A DNA stretch of 64,000 bases, taken from the NCBI GenBank assembly GCA_024138025.1, contig JAMXBD010004245.1, forward strand, positions 1 through 64,000. Direction: 5' to 3'. The notes under the pieces are model-generated. The model was not told the DNA's origin. It was given only the letters and a program-made list of their open reading frames with translations, and did not search any database. This document shows, piece by piece, positions 12,382-25,355 of the stretch. The position numbers were made by a program, and so were the translations under genes. This DNA comes from Combretum micranthum (taxonomy: Eukaryota > Streptophyta > Magnoliopsida > Myrtales > Combretaceae). The number at the start of each line of letters is the position of its first letter. Position 1 is the first letter of the stretch.

Positions 12382-13719
12382 ATGTTTGCTCGAGGAGAAT
12401 GATATTATTATTGCGTAAAATGATGAATAATAATTCATGTTTCAACACCCATGAATTTTTTTTTCAATGGTTAATTTTTCAATTATCGTAAATACTCTTA
12501 TCTTAAAAATACTATCTATATAATTATCTCTTTCTATAATAAATATAAGGAACATTATAGATATTTTATCTTTACTGCAATAATTACTTGTTTACTTTTA
12601 ATACCAAGTGAATATTGGAATACCCATTACATCCTTATTACATTCCTATTGAAATGAAATTCCATTCCCTTCCTCCACCCACAAATCCATACAATGAAGT
12701 AAATTAGTCATAAGGGTTTGTTTATTTCATCAACGTGAAGACGACACATAAACATTATCAAAGAGACTATTTGTTAAGAAATAAATATAAATAAAGAACG
12801 GATATTTTTACCCATAAATACATCAAACAAACTAGATAAAAATACAAATCGGATATAGGTATAGATAAAAAATGGACCCTAAACTTTAATTAAGGAATTA
12901 TTGTCTTGTATGTTGTTAGTTATAGGTATTATGTTTTAAGATAATGCCAATTTGATACATTTTTAATTGATTATTCAATTAATTATTTATATAGTCAGGT
13001 TACTATAATTGATCGGTCACATGTAACAAACATTTCAATTGACTTAAGAAAAGACCCAACATATAATCATGGAAGAAAATTACTTTAAAGGTTCTCGTAT
13101 GTCATAATCATGAAAAAAGTTGAAATCGAAGTTGCTAAGGTCCAAGCATTTTTATTACACATAAGAGTAGGAATCCTCATCAATCGAGGTTGTTACTTTG
13201 AACTGGAATCTTGCTTCTTCTCCCCTTGTTTGTGTGTGGACTCCAGCTGGATAGGGGATGGAGAAGGCAGGGGAAAGGATAAGGGAAGCAGCCAGGTAAA
13301 TTAGATGAAACAACTGCTGCTGCTTGTGTGTGCGCGTGTTTGTGTCAGTGGCTCTTGTTTTGCTCGGTGGCTTTAATAAAAAATAAATAAATAAAGAAGC
13401 AACAGCAGTTGCTCAATACAAACGCGTGTGTCAATGGACAAATAGAAAAAAATATTCAATTGTATTACACACCACGTGAATGTATACGTAGTGGTGGGGA
13501 ACCATCAATTACATTTTAGTACACACACATATATAAATAGTGAAGAGTTTGTAAAATAATTATCATTTATATATCCACGTATTAGAATAACATTGATAAT
13601 TATATATCAAATACATATTATATGTAACGTATAATACCCATTGAATCTTCTCGAAAAAAGGATAATCCAGCAGCAGCTACCTAGTGAAGGACAGGAGAAT
13701 TTTAATATTTTAAGTTAAA
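12382..13719. other. No gene seen
   Basis: AT-rich intergenic sequence with short AT repeats. The ORF at 13110-13304 has no recognisable domain. Confidence 0.45.
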
Positions 13720-14549
13720 TCATAAGAATTATTTTTTATTTACAGCAACTAATTATAAACAAATTTTTTTGATAAACTTTTTAAATAAATCTATTACTTT
13801 CATTAATATCAATATTTGTGTTTGTGTATATATATATACACACATATATATCTAATGAAAATACAGCTACAGGGTACGGTTCTTTTAACTAATTGAATTA
13901 GTAATTTTCAAGCCACTGCCCACAAGCTTTAATATGGAAGGCGGGAACAGGCTCCTTATGCTAAGCATTAGTGCAACGACAAATCATGTGACGAGGAAGG
14001 CATGCTATTCTTCGCAATAAGCAAGGTCTTTCTTATTGGGTTTGGGCTTATATAAGAATTTGGTTTTAAGTCATATGTTTATCACCCATTCCCCAAGGCC
14101 CAACTTCTAGAATTGCTTGCTGGGTTGTCTCCTTGCTCTTTTTTAATTTTTCAAGGAGCAGTTTTTTTTTTTTTTTTTTTTTTTTGGCCTCATTTGAGTA
14201 GCTCCAAGTCAACCAAGCGTGGCCATACAAAAGCGTGTGAAAGATTAAAAAGAGAAAAAAAGTTAAAAGAAATATAGTAAAAGACAAAAGACAAAATAAA
14301 AAAAGTGACTCGTTGGCCATACAAGACGATGTGAAAACGAGAGAAATTTAAAAAATGAAAGACAAACGTCAAGGACAAGAACACGTCGGCCATAAAGAAA
14401 AAGAAGTAGAAAAAAACATTAAAAAAGGTGCGGTAGTTGGTAAGGAAACCTCAGCGGACGATTATAGAGGAGTAAAGGTGGGAAAATCATCAGACGCTGA
14501 TCTGAATCTGAGCACCTGGATTCTTTCACATCTCTCTCTTCTGCTTTAG
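13720..14549 (+). promoter_or_regulatory. NLR-type promoter and leader exon 1, copy 2
   Basis: A TATA box tatataag lies at 14049-14056 in the context 'gggcttatataagaatttgg', which recurs exactly in copy 3 (53799-53806). Transcription would start near 14080. A predicted leader exon ends at 14549 with 'ctgctttag' before the donor gtattc. The leader contains several short upstream ORFs, including 14355-14549. These are not conserved in protein sequence with copy 3, so the exon is probably untranslated. A pyrimidine/purine-rich stretch lies at 14163-14185. The exon structure is inferred from conservation and splice-site consensus only. Confidence 0.55.
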
Positions 14550-14649
14550 GTATTCGACCTTTGCTCTACTTTTTAAGTAACGTCTCCCTTTTGTCATGCT
14601 TGCTACAGTCTTATCGTTTTGTACTGCAGCTTCGAAAAACTTATTCCAG

Positions 14650-14729
14650 CTTGTTGAGATGTGCCGCTATTTTTGTTAATCATCACCCGAAAACTCACCA
14701 ACTGCTCGATGACAACGCCTCAATACAAG
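14650..14729 (+). other. Predicted leader exon 2 (80 bp), copy 2
   Basis: The segment starts after an acceptor-like 'cttattccag' and ends in 'caatacaag' before the donor gtatga. The same arrangement occurs at 58803-58917, with a longer middle part. Both copies share 'ttgttgagatgt' and 'ccgctatttttgttaatcat'. It probably belongs to the 5' UTR of an NLR gene. Confidence 0.45.
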
Positions 14730-14810
14730 GTATGATTACTTATCCTACTTACTAGCAACAAAATAATGCTATATTTATATCTTTTAAGTTTTATGGAAAA
14801 AAAAAATTAA

Positions 14811-15220
14811 GAGTTAATTATAAAAACATTATTTGTGTTTTTATCAATTTACAAATACATGATTTATATCAATTCTTTTTGATAAATAGGTAACCGAATT
14901 TCGTATAAATGTATCAATATTTTTTAATAAATTTAGAAAGACACATGTCAATATTTTATTGATCATAAAAATTATTTTTACATTTTTTTTTCAATTTTCT
15001 CATTTTTAAAAAATAAGTTTTTAATATTTTATTGAGTATTATTTTTAATTAAATTCATTTTTTTAGTCCAATAGGACTCTAACATATATTCGCCTAATAG
15101 TACTTAATTATTTTGATATTTTTGTATGAAATTCGAATTACCTATTATTAAAAAAGTTAATACAAGTCATATATGAACAAATTGGTGAAAACACAGATCA
15201 TGTTTTTTTATAATTAACTC
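14811..15220. mobile_element. 410-bp MITE with long inverted ends
   Basis: The left end gagttaattataaaaacat is matched, inverted, by the right end gagttaattataaaaaaaca. Similarity continues for about 45 bp (atttgtgttttt against gatctgtgtttt). The homologous place near 58980 in the second NLR locus lacks the element, so it inserted after the duplication. A target duplication cannot be fixed within flanking A-runs. The superfamily may be Mutator-like but is not determined. Confidence 0.65.
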
Positions 15221-15329
15221 AAAAATAAATAAATAAATAAATAGATGGGTTATGATCATCTATAAGAAATTCTATAAACATGAATTAAATAAAGAAAGAA
15301 AAAAAATATATATATATAGAGATTTCATT

Positions 15330-18300
15330 AAAAAAAAAAAAAAAAAACCTATAAGTTTCAAAGGGTATATGATGGGTAGAAAGTATCATAGGGTAGGTTC
15401 CAGGCAAAAAATTTAATATTCTATACCTTATGAGATAGGGCAATGATAGTATTTCATACCTTACTCAGTACCACCACACCGCTCTATGTCAATTAAGAGT
15501 TGGTAGATAGCTTGTATATACTCTTAGAGTGTTTAGAGTTATAGGATATGTTTTAAACTCAAAGTTTTTTAAGATTTGCTTTTACAAAGTAGGACATAGG
15601 TTTGACGTCTTCATATCTTGTATTCATCATGGAATTTATATTATAAGATAATAATATACAGATTCTCATGAATCTACTACCCATTTTAAGAAAAATATTA
15701 AATAATATTAATAAATATTTAATAAGTAGTAGTATTATTATTTCTAGGTTTTTAATGTTTTTCTTATGGGAAAAAAGGGTTAAAATTATATATTGAAAAC
15801 CTAAACTACTATTTAGTTACCTAAAATGCTTCTCATATCATTATTTTATTTCTCATCCTGTTTCTTTTCTTTTTTCTTTTTGATCTTGTAAACGCAAATC
15901 TATATATATTGTAATTTTCTAACTATAGTAGTACATTACCAATTTTCAAGATGATTATTCCAGGGTGTTTTACAATACAACATATGTTCTTCCATTGAAT
16001 GTGGTTGCCTTCTAAGTTATATGAAAGTGTTAGTTTTCTTTTGAGGCTAATGAATATAAAAGCATCTTAAAAGTTTTTATTATCGAATTTGCTACAAGTC
16101 CATTTTTTTTTAATATTAGACAAACGAGTTCCATAAGTGTAAGCTGTAGGTTTCAACTTTCACATACATATTACTTTTGTAATATCACATAAATAAGTTC
16201 TACATAAGGAAGAACTTATGATATTGGAAAATTGCTTTTTGAATTTCTTTCTACAGGTGATTTGCTACGATGACTATATGAAACTAAGATAGTCTTTCAT
16301 GCTACATAAAATTGTATATCTTACTTGTAATATAAAAAAATTAAAAAAAAAACTTAAAAATTTAAAAAGAAAAAAATTATTACAAGTTCTAAAAGGTACC
16401 TGGTATCCTATAAGTCCTATAGGGCAAATGACAAGCCTAAGTAAAAAAAACCAATTTAGGTGTAACCTAAACTAGACAAAAATGAAACAAAATTTTTTTT
16501 TTTAATGGTTTTGGTGAAGGATATACGATTTGTGGTTTGATTCAACACCTAAACCAAACCAAATCTATCGACATATTAAACAAAATAAACAAATTGTGCA
16601 ATAAAAAATAATTTAATTATTTTTATGCTTATTGATTTGGATATGTATCATTCATAAGAGTGTGATTAAAGTTGATATGCCATGTTTCGATCATAGTAGT
16701 GTGTCTATACATAAATTAATTTTCTTGTTTGTGACATTTATTGCTTTGAACAGTATTTTTCCCTTTTCTTTTTGTCTTGTTAATTAGTTCATTATATTCC
16801 ATAGTTATTTATTAGTTTATATAATTAATAATGTGTTGATTATAGGTGTAAGCACATACTGGGTGGGTTGGATATAAAGCGCTACTCGTACCATACCTTG
16901 TAAGATACAGGATACTAAATCATGTACATGGAACTTATCATATACCACTTTATACCTGTCATGTACCCTGTAAAACCTACAGGATACAGGGTATTCTATG
17001 GAACTTATAAATTTTTTTTTAACATTTTAAGATTATTGTAGTATATATAGTTTTATATGACCTAGAAAATCACATTGTTTTCAAATATTTACTAGAGCAA
17101 AATTACTTATGGAGTGTGGAAAGAAATTTAAAAGTAATTTCTCAACATCATAAATTCTATGATATGTGATGATAGAAACGGAAATATAAAAGTTGAAATG
17201 TACAAGTTACAACCAAAAAATTATTTTAATACAATATGGTAACTTGAAGTTATTTCTACACTAACAAGCACGAAAAGATATGTGGGGTTATATTAAAATT
17301 TTCAAGTAATTAAAGATATATAAGTTTCTTTTCTTTGTTCATCAATTATGATATAAAGAAATAAATATCAGTAAACAATCAATAATCTAGTTAGTTCTAA
17401 CATTGAAAAGAAAAAGAAAAATAAAATAAAATAAAAATACATCACATCTCCAAGCATTTTCTAAGAAATTTGGGTAAAGAATACGAAAATTATATCATTA
17501 GAAAACTCCTCATTTGCATTTAATATTTAATATAAGAAAAGAACAATAAAGGATCATAATTATTAATTATTATTGCTATCACTAATTGATCTTGCATATA
17601 AACGAAACATTTTAATGTACTTTTGTTCTACTCATAGTCTCATAATATCTTTACTCTAGTTTCTATTAATAAACCATTTCAATTTGCAACAATATTAGAA
17701 GATACTGGGTAACTTTAAATCTTGTGGACGTAGAAGAATAACATAAGAATTAAGGAATATAAAAGTAATGACTATGAGGTAAATATCAACATGTTATCCA
17801 CATAAGAAGACAGTTTCTTTTAGAGCAAAAATAAAGAGGGAAAAATAATAATAACTATAAAAGAATGAATAAATTTACCAAAAATTCATTAAAAGATAAA
17901 AATTTTAATTTAATTATCCATGGATAATACATAAAATATTTTGGGTAAATAAAGGAATGTAGTATTAATAAAAACTATATTGTAAAGACAATGAAGAAGT
18001 GTTACTACCTTAACTAATATTGATGTTAACAAAAAATTGATATAAATAAATAATACCATATTTTATTTTTAATAACTTAATATTATTTTATACAATTCAT
18101 ATAGGGTAGGTATATGATACCCAAGAACCTAACCTTATATTTAGTAGAGTATAGATTCCTAGATAGGTATAGGGTATGGAAAGCCTATACTCATATCCTA
18201 CTCCGTTAGAGTAGGTTTTGAAAATTTTGTGCCTAGAACCTACCCACTAACCCTTGACACCCCTCTGGAAGATCAAGTGGGGTCCGAGTGATTACCATGT

Positions 18301-18960
18301 ACAGCAGGGCTACCCGCTCACCCCAAATTAAAAGTACAACAAGTTGAAATTTATTCCTCATATTAGACTGTACATCATAATTCTATTGAATCCAATATAT
18401 TATTGTAGTTCTACATTATTTAATAAAATAGGGCTAGCGCATGATTTTAGTTCTTCTATGATGAAATTGCTCCCCTTATAAGTTTCACATATTAGCTATT
18501 TAGATAAATAATTAATTTTAAATATTATTGTTTGTATTTCTATATTGTTATATTCAAATTTGAAAAAAAAAATCAAACCATAATATACAATCGATTTGCT
18601 TTGAGGGGCTAATTAGGTCGAGCCACAACGTGCCTACCCTTAGTAGATGGTGATCTAAGGTGTTACAAGATAGATTCTAAGTGCAAAATTTGGTACCACA
18701 TACCTTATAAGGTAAGGATATATCTTATTTATAATTTCATATAATTTGAAATTTAAAAGAAAGCGAAAAAAAAAAAGTTATAAAGGGTACCCAATATCTT
18801 AAAAATTTAACAGGGTATGGGTAAATGGTGGTTCCAAGGTATTATAGGAAGGTTTTGAGTACAAGATTTAATACTATATACCTCATAGAGTAAGATACCA
18901 GTAAGATCTAATTATACCTTATCCATCGCATACCCATACATTGTTAAAATGCCTTTGGTT
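15330..18960. repeat. Nest of fragments of one hAT-like repeat family
   Basis: The family has the theme 'gggtatgggta / ataccctataccttac' at its right end and 'ttaagrgtgagtaaataacc' at its left end. Pieces seen are a right end at 15330-15490, a left end at 15492-15630 with its body to about 16440, a longer copy at about 16843-18264 (taggtgtaag...cttgacacccct ends), and further right-end pieces at 18640-18740 and 18780-18960. The best-preserved member is at 29145-35058. No transposase frame is visible, so these are non-autonomous. The whole stretch falls in the presumed leader intron of the intact NLR. Confidence 0.55.
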
Positions 18961-20700
18961 GTCCAATTTTATGGGACTAGACTAGACTAGACTTAGACTC
19001 TTGTCCCTCATTTGGTTTTCAATAAGCCTAATTATTGGACAATAGGTATCCTAACGGATAGGAAAAATTTCAAAAAAATTGTCCCATATAACCCATGGTA
19101 GACAAATGAACCTCATCAAATAAATAAGATAATTTATGGCTTTTTTATATGTAATTTATTCAATTAAGTACATAAGTTAATCTCTTTAAATTGTACTTAT
19201 TGAATAATATACAAATTAATTAAATCTAAAAGGACAATACAAGGCTGTAATTTTCAAGACATAGCATAATGTGATGAACTTGTGTGCACTAAAAAGTGTA
19301 CAACAAAAAATCCTCATCTAGTATCATGTATACTAAATGTAATACAAGATACTTTTGTTGTTTAGTATTCCTTATACCATAATTATCTGAATCTCCTTAT
19401 CTTATTTAATCCTTGTATCTAAAGTACACTACATCAATATTAGAGATATTTTTTTATTGATGCATTGATAATAATAATTACCATGAAAGAAAACAAGGAA
19501 AATAAAGAACAAAAGAATTTACTTGGTAGGACTAATGTGGTTTACGTCCATAGATAAGGAGAGCAAATTTTTATTTCTTTAAAAAACTTATACAAAGTGT
19601 CTTCCAAAACCTTAGAAGCACCTACATACATTACCCAACAAAATGGGTTAGGCCATATACAATGATCTATATATATTTATTGTATAATAAGTATGTCATA
19701 CATATAAAATATATATATATATATATTAGGTTGGTTTATAATTTATGTTGGTGTATAAAAAATTCATGGCACTCTTAACATTTTTTTTACAAGACCTCTA
19801 TGAAGACTTGTAAAACTATTATATGTGTGTGTGTGTTAGTTTAATATGATTTCTATATTGTGAATCATGTAAATAATATAAACAACTATTGAAAACTTTA
19901 TTTAAGAATTTTAAGGATAAAGTGAAGAATAATATATATAATCATATATAATATACTAACGTATATAAAGAGTTTTCTCACAAACTTATTGACTAATTTA
20001 ATAGTAAACTTTCTCACTATTATAAACGGAAGAAGCTCAAGAACATCTTATTCAAATAAACAAACATTAATCAAATGTTAAGTACCAAACTCGAAAAAAG
20101 AGCCCAACTCAAAAGGCTAACCTATCAGGTGAGAGAGCTCTTCATGCTTAAGTACCCCTCCATAATTTCTTGTTGTATCGATGTCTGATTGTAATAAGGT
20201 GATGCTTAGGAAGGTAAAGTTCTTTGTATGGTAGATGAATTTTGAAGAGGATGAACAACTAGTTGATTCATGACTTCTTTTTTATTTTTGATATGTGTGG
20301 AAAATTGTATAGAAAATTCCACCTAAAATATATGCAAGCTTCCTATGTGGCTTTTTTCGTACTTTTAGTTGATGTGCTACATACAAGTAATTATTGGCTT
20401 AATATGCTTAGGGGGTTACATTTGAGAATTGAAAAGTTTAGGTTGTAAATTGAATGTTCACTTAAACTTTAATTAGTAACTTGGCTTTAGAAAAAAACTT
20501 TTATTAGTAATTTTGATAAAAAGATTCTTCAATTCATAATAATGTTAATTAAAACCAGTCACATAAAGTGTTTAAACTTCAAGAACGTATTCAACTTCTG
20601 TTATCTGTTTCCTATGCCCTAGCTAAATAGTCAAAAGAATTAAGAGGTTTGACTAGTTGCAACTCTTTCAAATAGATACAGTGGTACTGGTGCGCAATTC
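18961..20700. other. No gene seen
   Basis: Very AT-rich sequence with simple repeats: (actag)n near 18980 and TA runs near 19706. The ORF at 20263-20448 has no recognisable domain. Confidence 0.45.
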
Positions 20701-21075
20701 TTACCAAGCAGCATCCACCTCTTTTCCATCGTTGTACAACTCCATATCACTAGCTAGATAATGAAGATGTAATTTCCTTCTTGCCTTTAACTTTCCCTCG
20801 CTACATTGTTCTTTGATGCAATTCAAATCCCACACCATGCATTCTCTATTAATTAACTCACTCACTCTCTTCTCTTCATTTACCCATCTACCTTCTCCAC
20901 CCAACACACCTTTATTAGAAGTAAGAATCCACATATCCTTCCATACTTTTAGTTTCTCTCTATTTTTATTTGTTGCATAATACCTTCTTTTAAAACCTTC
21001 TTTCCCTCTAAAATACTCAACTACCCGTTTTCCTTCTTTTCTAACTTTAAGAAAGCTTATATTAGGAATATACAA
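20701..21075 (-). pseudogene. LINE-like ORF2 fragment (124 aa)
   Basis: The 124-residue frame contains KLKVWKDMWI, then RVSELINRECMVWDLNCIKE. This spacing resembles the segment between reverse transcriptase and the RNase H-like region of plant LINE ORF2 proteins, which reads 'VW.D.W(I/L)P ... VSDLI......W....V...F'. No catalytic motif is included and no other part of a LINE is seen nearby. Identity is by recall of the family pattern only. A chance ORF remains possible, but 124 codons is long for this AT-rich DNA. Confidence 0.4.
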
Positions 21076-21500
21076 CCCCTTTAGAACCCTTACCCATAAA
21101 ACATCAAGTATGAACCCTCCAAGCTAATTTTGTGAGTGTAATGTAAGATTGTAATCATCCAAATCTCTTAAGTGTTAGTATACCTTTCTCCTTTGTCTAA
21201 GATTTGCCTTCACGTTCTCTTTACTACCACCAAAGTTTGTCGGATGAAAAGGAAGTATCAATCGCCAATGCTCATACAAAAAGAAAGAAACCCGTAACTG
21301 TGCTTTCACTTAAAAATTGTAGGGAATGAACTAAGGCTAAGAAATGAAATTCCACCTTTCGAGTCAGGATGGAAACTAACTAAAGCAAAGGCAAAGTGAA
21401 AGGCTTCCTTGATCGTTGGAACTCTTGGCTAAACCAAAATTAAGATCATGACTACTTCATAGGAAATTTAAAGCTCCCCCTAAAGGTTAGAATATCTACC

Positions 21501-21923
21501 TGATGCAGTGGAAGAGATGATAATTGTTGCAATGGAGAAATGACATAGGATACAGAAGAGGAAGCAACATCGCCGGCCTTGAAGGTGGCTTACTACTTTA
21601 CTTGTCTTTCAAATTTTTACAATTTTGTAATTTTTGAAATATTTTAGATTTTTCTTTTTTTATTTATTTTCATGTCCCTTACATATGTAAGCCCTAAGGC
21701 AAAACAAAAGGACAGCTTTTGACATTTTTGAATGATATCTCTAAGAGCATTTTGCTCTCTTATTCAAATCTCGATCTTCTTGCATAGAATTTTTGAATTT
21801 GATTCCAATTGTCTAGGTATTCTTAGAATCAATAGGCTTTTAAAAATCATAAGGCGGCATTCGTGAGTGAATCAACGTCTTGCGATAAACCCTAGAATGA
21901 TTTTTATGCTACACACTACATCA
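21501..21923 (+). repeat. 5' LTR of the 1.7-kb element
   Basis: This is a 423-bp direct repeat of 22801-23217. It starts tgatgcagtggaagag and ends acactacatca. It keeps a shared 'gtaagccctaaggcaaaac' segment. Confidence 0.85.
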
Positions 21924-21958
21924 TATTAGTATCAAAGTTGCATTTGCTCTTAGTAGCA

Positions 21959-22800
21959 ATGACAAGCTGTAGACAAGTTAATCAGCAACATGTGGATGAG
22001 ATCTATGATTATGATGACATAGATTAGATGACTGGGTAGATAATTGATCGATATTTAAGCGCGATGGTAGATCAGGTTAAGGTGCATTGATGGGGACCCA
22101 AAGGAGTAAAAACCCTAAACATGCAAGAAACCTTAATATGAGACCTGATTTAGGTTTTAAAGAAGCAGATGATGATTCCTCATCTGTTGATGAGGGATAT
22201 TATGAGGAATTACTGCGTAGGAAGGGTAAGTTGTGTGTTGAGAAAGACTACAGGCATGCGGAAACTGGGATGAGAATAAAGGAAAAGACACTTTCATTTT
22301 CTTCCTATAAAAGCCCAATTTTTAAGGACGAAGAGGATGAAGATGAGATTATTTTTTAGGCTAATGAAAAGCCAATCTTTGATGCTTATGTTGATGATGA
22401 AGAAGACAAAATTTTTTAGTCTGTTGGTATGGTGGACCAACTTTTTATTTTGATGATGTTGAACAGGAAATTGTAATAGGAGATAGTAAGGAAACATTGG
22501 AAATTAAGAGCTCATTGATGATGATCGGTCGAAGAATACTAATTTTCCGTCTATGTATACCAACCTGGTGAAGATTTTTTAGTGTTGAACAGGGGATCTG
22601 CTGAGTCCAAGCTTCCTAAATAGGGTGATGTTAGTATTGCCGATTTATTGTTATTAGCTAAATTTGAAGAAGAAAAAGCCAAAGGCAAAGAAAATATCAA
22701 CGTTATATCAATTTGTTTAAAGATTGCCTAGTTAACTCCAATTGGTTCCTGCGTAACATGGTAAAAATTCGAAGGCGAATTTTATCCATCCTGGGAAAGA
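21959..22800 (+). pseudogene. Degenerate gag-like internal region
   Basis: A frame beginning ATG at 21959 reads MTSCRQVNQQHVDEIYDYDD and then meets stops. A 90-codon open piece at 22087-22359 is acidic and contains FKDEEDEDEIIF. It is followed by the similar FDAYVDDEEDKIF near 22377-22418. Repeated acidic blocks of this kind occur in linkers of plant gypsy gag proteins (recalled). No zinc knuckle is visible. I regard it as a broken gag remnant. Confidence 0.45.
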
Positions 22801-23217
22801 TGATGCGGTGGAAGAGATGGCAATTGTTGCAATGGAGAAATGGCATAAGATGGAGAGGAGGAAGCAATACCACTAGCTTTAAAGGCAGCTTACTACTTTG
22901 GTTGTCTTTCAAATTTTTATAATTTCATAATTTTTGAAATATTTTAGATTTTTTCATTTATTTTCGTGTCCGTTATATATGTAAGCCCTAGGGCAAAACA
23001 AAAGGATAGCTTTTGACATTTTTAAATGATATTTCTCTGAGCATTTTGCTCTGTTATTCCAAATCTCAATCTCCTTGCATATAATTTCAAATTTGATGTC
23101 AATTGCCTAGGTATTCTCAGAATCAATAGGCTTTTGAAGATCACAAGATGGCATTCGTGAGTGAATCAACGTCTTGAGATAAACCCTAGATTGATTTTCT
23201 TGCTATATGTTGCATCA
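22801..23217 (+). repeat. 3' LTR of the 1.7-kb element
   Basis: This is a 417-bp direct repeat of 21501-21923. It starts tgatgcggtggaagag and ends tatgttgcatca, followed by the CTACC target duplication. Confidence 0.85.
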
Positions 23218-23444
23218 CTACCATAGCTTGATGCTAACCATTACTCATTGATGCTCAATAATGCAAAGGAGAAAGATAGCCTGATCCCTAAATTAGCAGC
23301 AATAATTGGAGTGTGCTTTATTGGAAGATCGGTTAGTAAAAAAACGGGGGTTTAAATGCCATGTCAATGTAAATCATGACCTAGATTTTTTTCTTTCATA
23401 TTATAGTGGACCTATCTAAATATGATTACATATTAAATCCAATT

Positions 23445-23895
23445 TTACAAGGCTACTCAATTTTGAAAATGTTGGGATTCGCACAACTTTTGAAGCTTTG
23501 ATGGGTGTCCGTGCGATTTAATTTAGAAATGTCATGTATTAACAATAAAAGTATTAAGATATTTCATAGGTTTTTCATTTTGGTGTTCAAAAGATACTAA
23601 AAAGCTCAATTTGTCTAAGATAAATTTGTGTACATGTTCGAATTACCTAATTTCTCTCCCAAAAAGAGTGTTATGGATGTTTCTAAACTAAATATGAGTC
23701 TTCGGTGCGAGCCCATTTTATACATGACTTATCATTTTAAAATTGAATATAGTTATTGATAAAGATATGAAGTCATTTGAAATATTATCATAATAAATGT
23801 ACTAACACAATATATCTATTTCATTTTTGCAAGATACAAACTTTATGGAAAAGATTTAACTTTTCTTTGTGCAACATCATGAAATTAGGATCTTG
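23445..23895. repeat. Segment duplicated at 27722-29143
   Basis: 'caattttacaaggctactc' near 23448 matches 'caattttacaaagttggtc' near 27722. Similarity continues in order ('ttcattttggtgttcaaaag', 'cctaatttctctcccaaaaa', 'tatggatgtttctaaactaa') to about 23890. The second copy is split by an inserted element at 27916-28858. Nature unknown. Confidence 0.6.
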
Positions 23896-23939
23896 AATAA
23901 ATTAATTTATCAGAAACATTAGTGTGAATAATGCATTAC

Positions 23940-24254
23940 TGATGCGGAAGACGCCATGAATTGAGGAAGATTGAATAATCACTTTGATAAATTGGTTTCT
24001 TCCTCTTTACCTTGCCTTTCGTTACAAATAATTTTGATAGAATAGCCTTTTGATGATGTAATGTATTAAAGTATTTCTATAGCCCTAATAGGCAGAGGGG
24101 AAATCAATTTACGTATCTATTATTTTAATCTAATATGTCCATCAAATACCAGTTTTAAAGACTAATATTTGTTGTAACTATCAAAAAGACAACTTAATTA
24201 ATTAAGACCAAATTGGGAAATGGTATCCCTTAACTTTTTGGCCACAGTCTAACA
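23940..24254 (-). repeat. 3' LTR of the truncated copia relic (inferred)
   Basis: On the minus strand the repeat starts TGTTAGACTG directly after the purine-rich ggactaagtgggagaa and ends near 'cttccgcatca'. No second LTR is present to confirm the edges. Confidence 0.5.
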
Positions 24255-24838
24255 TTCTCCCACTTAGTCCAATAGTTCATATCTGTTGCATTTAGTAGTC
24301 AGACATTAAGCACGTATAAATAAACAAATCTCTTAACACATTCATAAGTTACCTCAACCTAATAAATCATATAATGTGGGTTATGGCAGTCATACACTTT
24401 AACACTACATACTCCCTTCCATTTACCACCACGCTACCAATTTATCAAGTTAAGTACCATCAGCGATATATAAATATCATAAAGGTCCGCATCAATGTCT
24501 CATGGACTAATTTCTTACCTGATAACAATTAAGTGTTCAAAATCATAATAAACAAGAAAATGCTAATATGTTGGAACCTTTTATTCAGCTCAAAAGTGTT
24601 AAAACATCATAAAATCAATCATTCATGCAACTAAGACCCACTGTTTAAACATGTTCTTTAAATGTCTTTGGTTGTAAGCCTTAGTTAAAGGATTTTTAAT
24701 TATAAGATCTATCTTAATATGTTTAGCACCTTTGGAATACTTTTCATTCTTGGAGACAAAAACTGCTATAGAATTGTCACAATAAATTTTCAACAACTTA
24801 ATAATGGTGTCGACTACCTCAAGTCTTAAAATAAAGTT

Positions 24839-25030
24839 CTACAACCATAATGTATGAATTATAGCCTCAAAACAAGCTATAAACTCTACTTCCATAGTGG
24901 AAATGACAATAACAGATTGTTTGGCACTTTTCCATGTAATTGCTCCTTCTGCTGATAGAAACAAATAACCAAATGTTGACTTTCTGCTACCAATGCATCC
25001 AATAAAATTCGAATCCAAGTATCCAATCAC
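24839..25030 (-). pseudogene. Copia RNase H fragment
   Basis: Sixty-three codons contain GYLDSNFIGC, RKSTFGYLF, ITWKSAKQS and STMEVEFIAC. These are the familiar block of copia RNase H with the catalytic D-S-x-x-A/G pattern. The preceding RT frame is separated by stops and shifts. Confidence 0.75.
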
Positions 25031-25355
25031 TTCTAATGGATAGATCTTCTATACATGAACATGTAGTCCATTGTTCCTTGAAAATACATTAACACTTTCT
25101 TCGCAACTTTCTAATGATCGATACTAAGATTACCTTGACATCTCCTTAGCATTCTGACCGTGAAGCTAATATCAAGCCTCATACATGTTTGCAAATACAT
25201 CAAACTACCAACAATAGAAGTATATTGGATAGATTCCATTTCCTTACGTTCCACATCATTCCTTAGATATTGCATAAGATTAAATTAACTTCCCTTTTGT
25301 ATTGAGACAAATCTTGATGAACATTTATTCATATTAAATCTCTCAACAATTCTTT

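Larger units (their letters stand above)
21501..23217 (+). mobile_element. Complete non-autonomous LTR retrotransposon, 1.7 kb
   Basis: Two direct LTRs (21501-21923 and 22801-23217) begin TGATGC and end CATCA. The element is flanked by a perfect 5-bp duplication CTACC (21496-21500 and 23218-23222). A primer-binding-like 'tattagtatcaaag' follows the left LTR at 21924. The internal part is only 877 bp and has no protease, integrase or reverse transcriptase, so movement would have needed enzymes from another element. The LTRs differ at many positions, so the insertion is not recent. Confidence 0.85.

Noticed and set aside
14066..14393. Two hydrophobic minus-strand ORFs over promoter copy 2
   Set aside because: They arise from A-rich leader text read backwards and overlap each other in different frames; copy 3 does not conserve them.
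22294..22922. Overlapping ORFs on both strands near 22.3-22.9 kb
   Set aside because: They fall in the broken internal region and LTR of the 1.7-kb element and show no domain.
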